This document shows, in pieces, positions 61,291-64,000 of a stretch of DNA of 64,000 nucleotides. A program made the translations under genes and the position numbers. Numbering within the stretch: the stretch's first letter is position 1; every line of letters starts with the position of its first letter. Source of the DNA: Brugia malayi (taxonomy: Eukaryota; Nematoda; Chromadorea; Rhabditida; Onchocercidae); the NCBI RefSeq assembly GCF_000002995.4, contig NW_025062477.1:1940001-2004000 (forward strand), written 5' to 3'. The notes under the pieces are model-generated. The model was given only the letters and a program-made list of their open reading frames with translations. It was not told the DNA's origin and made no database searches.

Positions 61291-61330
61291 ATTCGTGGAA
61301 TGTATGCAGAAAAGCATACATTCCACGAAT
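61291..61330. repeat. Perfect 17-bp inverted repeat with 6-nt loop
   Basis: ATTCGTGGAATGTATGC at 61291-61307, loop AGAAAA, then its exact reverse complement at 61314-61330. The arms are not AT-simple. It is too short for a usual pre-miRNA and has no T-run on the + strand to suggest a simple terminator. Origin and role are unknown. Confidence 0.95.
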
Positions 61331-62989
61331 ATTATTCTATCTGCGACAAACTGCAATTATTATTATTTTTTTTTTTGGCGTTATAAAACTAAAAATTTTC
61401 ATTCTAGAAAACGGGACACAATTTGGGCATTCTTCCCAAGCATGAGAAAAGGACGTAACAATCGGACGTTTTCGAAGCATCAGACTGCAGCGACAGATTA
61501 ATAATTTTGTTTTACCATTGGATTTTTTAAATATTTCTTCCCTATTTATTATTCCATGAATATCACAGAAATGCATAAATGTACTAATTGGCAGTAATAT
61601 TCGGAGGCAAGCATTTATTTTTTAGTCAACAACTGAATAAGTTTCTGGCTTACCTTTAATTACTCTTATGATCTAAAAAATGGTGCCAATCGTAATTACG
61701 AAGTATTAAACAATGCTGAAGTAAGTAATCTTCCGATATCTTTAAGCCATATCTCGCGAAAATTACAATTCTATACATATTGGTGATTAAAGTAAGTAGG
61801 TAAAATTCATTTGCAATTAAAAATTAAAAGAAAAACTGAAGTGCATCAAAACTAATTGCGACCCAATTCATTTTTTTTATTATTATTTACAAAGTACTCA
61901 AATCACCAGAAGAGAAAAGAAGTGAATAATACAAAATATTAATTAGGTCATTTAAACAAATGCTGAAGTACTGATTGTTATACCCTATTTTAACTTACCT
62001 GGTATAATGAACAAATTAACCATTGTCACAACTCATACCCTTATATTTTTAACTGTTTGGTGACATAGTCTGGTGGCAAAAACAGAAAAAATTAGCATTT
62101 AATCATCACAATTAAATTGGGCGGTAGATTTGAAAATTCCTTTCGTAACAAATTTATTCGTAATTTTTTAACAAAAAAACAAATGTCACAATAAATAGGA
62201 GTTAACTTCATCACTTCAATCAGTAATGTATTATCAGTTAATTTTTTATTAAACAAACAAATATATTTTCAAATATTAATGGAATTACTGTTGCAAAAAA
62301 AAAAAAAGCCATATGTATGGAATATTATTAACTTAATTATTAGGTAAAGAAATTAATTTAGAAGAACAGATGAGAAGAAAGATCATGGAATTAGATATGA
62401 TCAACTGAAATGCCATTAAGCTACCAGGCAGTACCTAAGAATAAATACTGGAAATAAGCCAACATATTTCCAATTGTCATTTAATTTACGTCACCAAAAT
62501 TTAAAACTGAAACTTTTTTCAAAATGCAAATAATTCATTCAATATTTTACTTACCTTCAATATACTATATTTTATTAAACAAAGCAGACAGGATTATTTA
62601 ATACTGCACAACTGATTAAATATTTCACCATACGATGACATTTAATCCCAGCTATTCATCAGTTCCCTTTATGCAAATGTTACTCCATTTTGTCAACCAA
62701 ACTTCTAGAATTTGTTTCAAACATCAAACATTGTTTATGTTGAAATTCTTTCTGATAATAGCAGTGGATGTATGTCAAAAAGCAATAATTAGCAAATTTC
62801 AGGTGATGCTTCCATCCGATGAAGTTCCCATCGGTGATACTATCAATAGATGTGAAGATACAACTTTATTAAATGAACCCAATTAAATGCGTCGAAAATG
62901 ATTAGAATCTTATTCCTCACGTCGTATTATTGAAATGATGGAACAATATCCTTCCTAAGTATCAGATTTACGTACGCGCTATTGTAACA

Positions 62990-63139
62990 CTTCCTTCTGG
63001 ATACAAAAGAGCATTCATAAACTATCAAACGAGGAGGTTAGAGAAAAAATATGACAAACAGCGGACAGAGCTCAGGTAAATAGCAGAAAACCTAGGACTT
63101 CCGAGGAAAATAAAAGAATTAGATTTGTCGCTAATCAAT
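62990..63139 (+). pseudogene. Possible homeodomain remnant
   Basis: The + frame from 62990 reads YKRAFINYQTRRLEKKYDKQ, RTELR, stop at 63077-63079, then IAENLGLPRKIKELDLSLIN. The first part looks like homeodomain helix 1 (RxxFxxYQxxxLEKxY), and RTELxxIAENLGL looks like helix 2 with roughly seven residues missing between them. The WFQNRR recognition helix was not found. An AG|GTAAAT donor coincides with the stop, so it may be an exon end. The similarity is short and could be chance. Confidence 0.25.
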
Positions 63140-64000
63140 TAACCGTGGTATTCTTGAATCAATTATGAACATTCTCGATTCTATTCAAAAGGAAAGAAGA
63201 AATTTATATAGAAATGGTTCACTAAGAACAAGGTATAAAATAAGTCAATGAAGAGAAGTTAAAAAAAAAATTTGGAATTATACAGAAGTTACTATTAGCT
63301 TCGTCTATTAATTTGGAATTATACAAAAAATTAGCATTCGTCGCTAAATCCAGACTACAAAACTCGAGATATAATCCATTCACAATGAAGGACTTTTAAT
63401 TAAGCTGTTGACTTCCCGATTCGTAGCATCAAATTTGTCATGGAAGTTTCTTGATTTGAGTAATTTGGTGTCTCACAAAGAATTATTGTAAAGGTTCGTT
63501 CTTTATGGAAGATGGATGGTAATATTATATGATAATTATTAGTCAATAGACGATCATTGATCGTTTGAAGAAACCGTTTCAAGGTTTGAATGGGATTTGC
63601 TAAGGAGTTGCTTGAGTTGTAGTTTAGGAGAGTTCTTAAGATGCCAAGGCAAAAGCTCTTCGAGAGTATGAAAAAAGTTATTGTGTAGAACTATAAATGA
63701 AGAAAGAACTGGATAACGAACTCTTCCTAATGGGTGATTTACAAAGATGTGCTGTAATACTTTGATTGTGAAGAGAGTTACCTGAACAAAAAAGGAAAAC
63801 CTTAAATATTAGTTATTAGAGTGAAAATGTGTGAATTGGTTTTTGGTATTTAACCATTGATGATAAGCTGATAGTTAAAAACAAAGATGAAAATTAGATA
63901 AGTAGTTCATTACATCATAACACTCATTTGCATTCATTTTGAATCATTTGATGAAAAATATTTCTAGCACACAATTACAAATTATTTCGGTTTTTGTGGC

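Larger units (their letters stand above)
61002..64000. other. Right-hand region, no supportable gene
   Basis: The sequence is less homopolymeric than the rest of the window and contains several short frames, but none joins into a gene. At 62990-63139 a short homeodomain-like segment is interrupted by a stop, with a good GT donor at the interruption. A two-copy repeat (AATTTGGAATTATACA) lies at about 63268-63345. The zinc-finger 3' flank and the perfect hairpin lie at its left end. Confidence 0.45.

Overview
The window is nuclear DNA of an animal, most likely a nematode. It is very AT-rich, full of homopolymer A/T tracts and short tandem repeats, and its genes are cut into many small exons joined at GT...AG introns whose 3' ends read like the nematode TTTTCAG consensus. 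The protein set (a LATS/Warts kinase, a calponin-like muscle protein, a globin with a long N-terminal extension) fits a roundworm. The low GC content suggests a parasitic spirurid or filarial type, but that is an inference and no species marker was seen. All exon coordinates below were derived by hand from splice-site and reading-frame agreement.

Layout. 1-6,700: gene-free, with large GA and GT microsatellites and a 66-bp tandem repeat. 6,711-16,633 (+): a 19-exon LATS/Warts (wts-1) kinase gene that closes in frame at 1,106 codons. Its intron 9 holds a ~90-bp inverted repeat and a copied 3' splice site. 16,634-19,749: spacer. 19,750-23,602 (-): calponin-homology protein with two candidate alternative last exons. 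26,443-33,996 (-): the 3' eight exons of a gene whose product ends in a divergent RhoGAP-like domain; its 5' end was not found. 36,089-39,614 (-): translation initiation factor eIF1 in three exons. Its 2.9-kb second intron contains, on the same strand, an uninterrupted reading frame for the GPI mannosyltransferase PIG-B (37,084-38,574).

42,016-48,015 (-): six-exon globin gene with a possible N-myristoylation start. About 0.2 kb upstream of its start codon lies a 1.8-kb minisatellite of about 47 copies of a 39-bp unit. 50,100-58,900: gene-poor, with a 47-bp tandem array. 59,012-61,001 (+): a C2H2 zinc-finger locus with two copies of its finger exon, in-frame stops and a degraded first copy; it is either a decaying gene or one with unusual splicing. 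61,002-64,000: no convincing gene, but it contains a perfect 17-bp hairpin and a short homeodomain-like remnant.

The genes do not form one pathway. The most interesting points are the eIF1/PIG-B nesting, where the PIG-B 3' splice site is in phase with eIF1 exon 1; the decoy acceptor in the LATS intron; the alternative calponin ends; and the duplicated zinc-finger exons.
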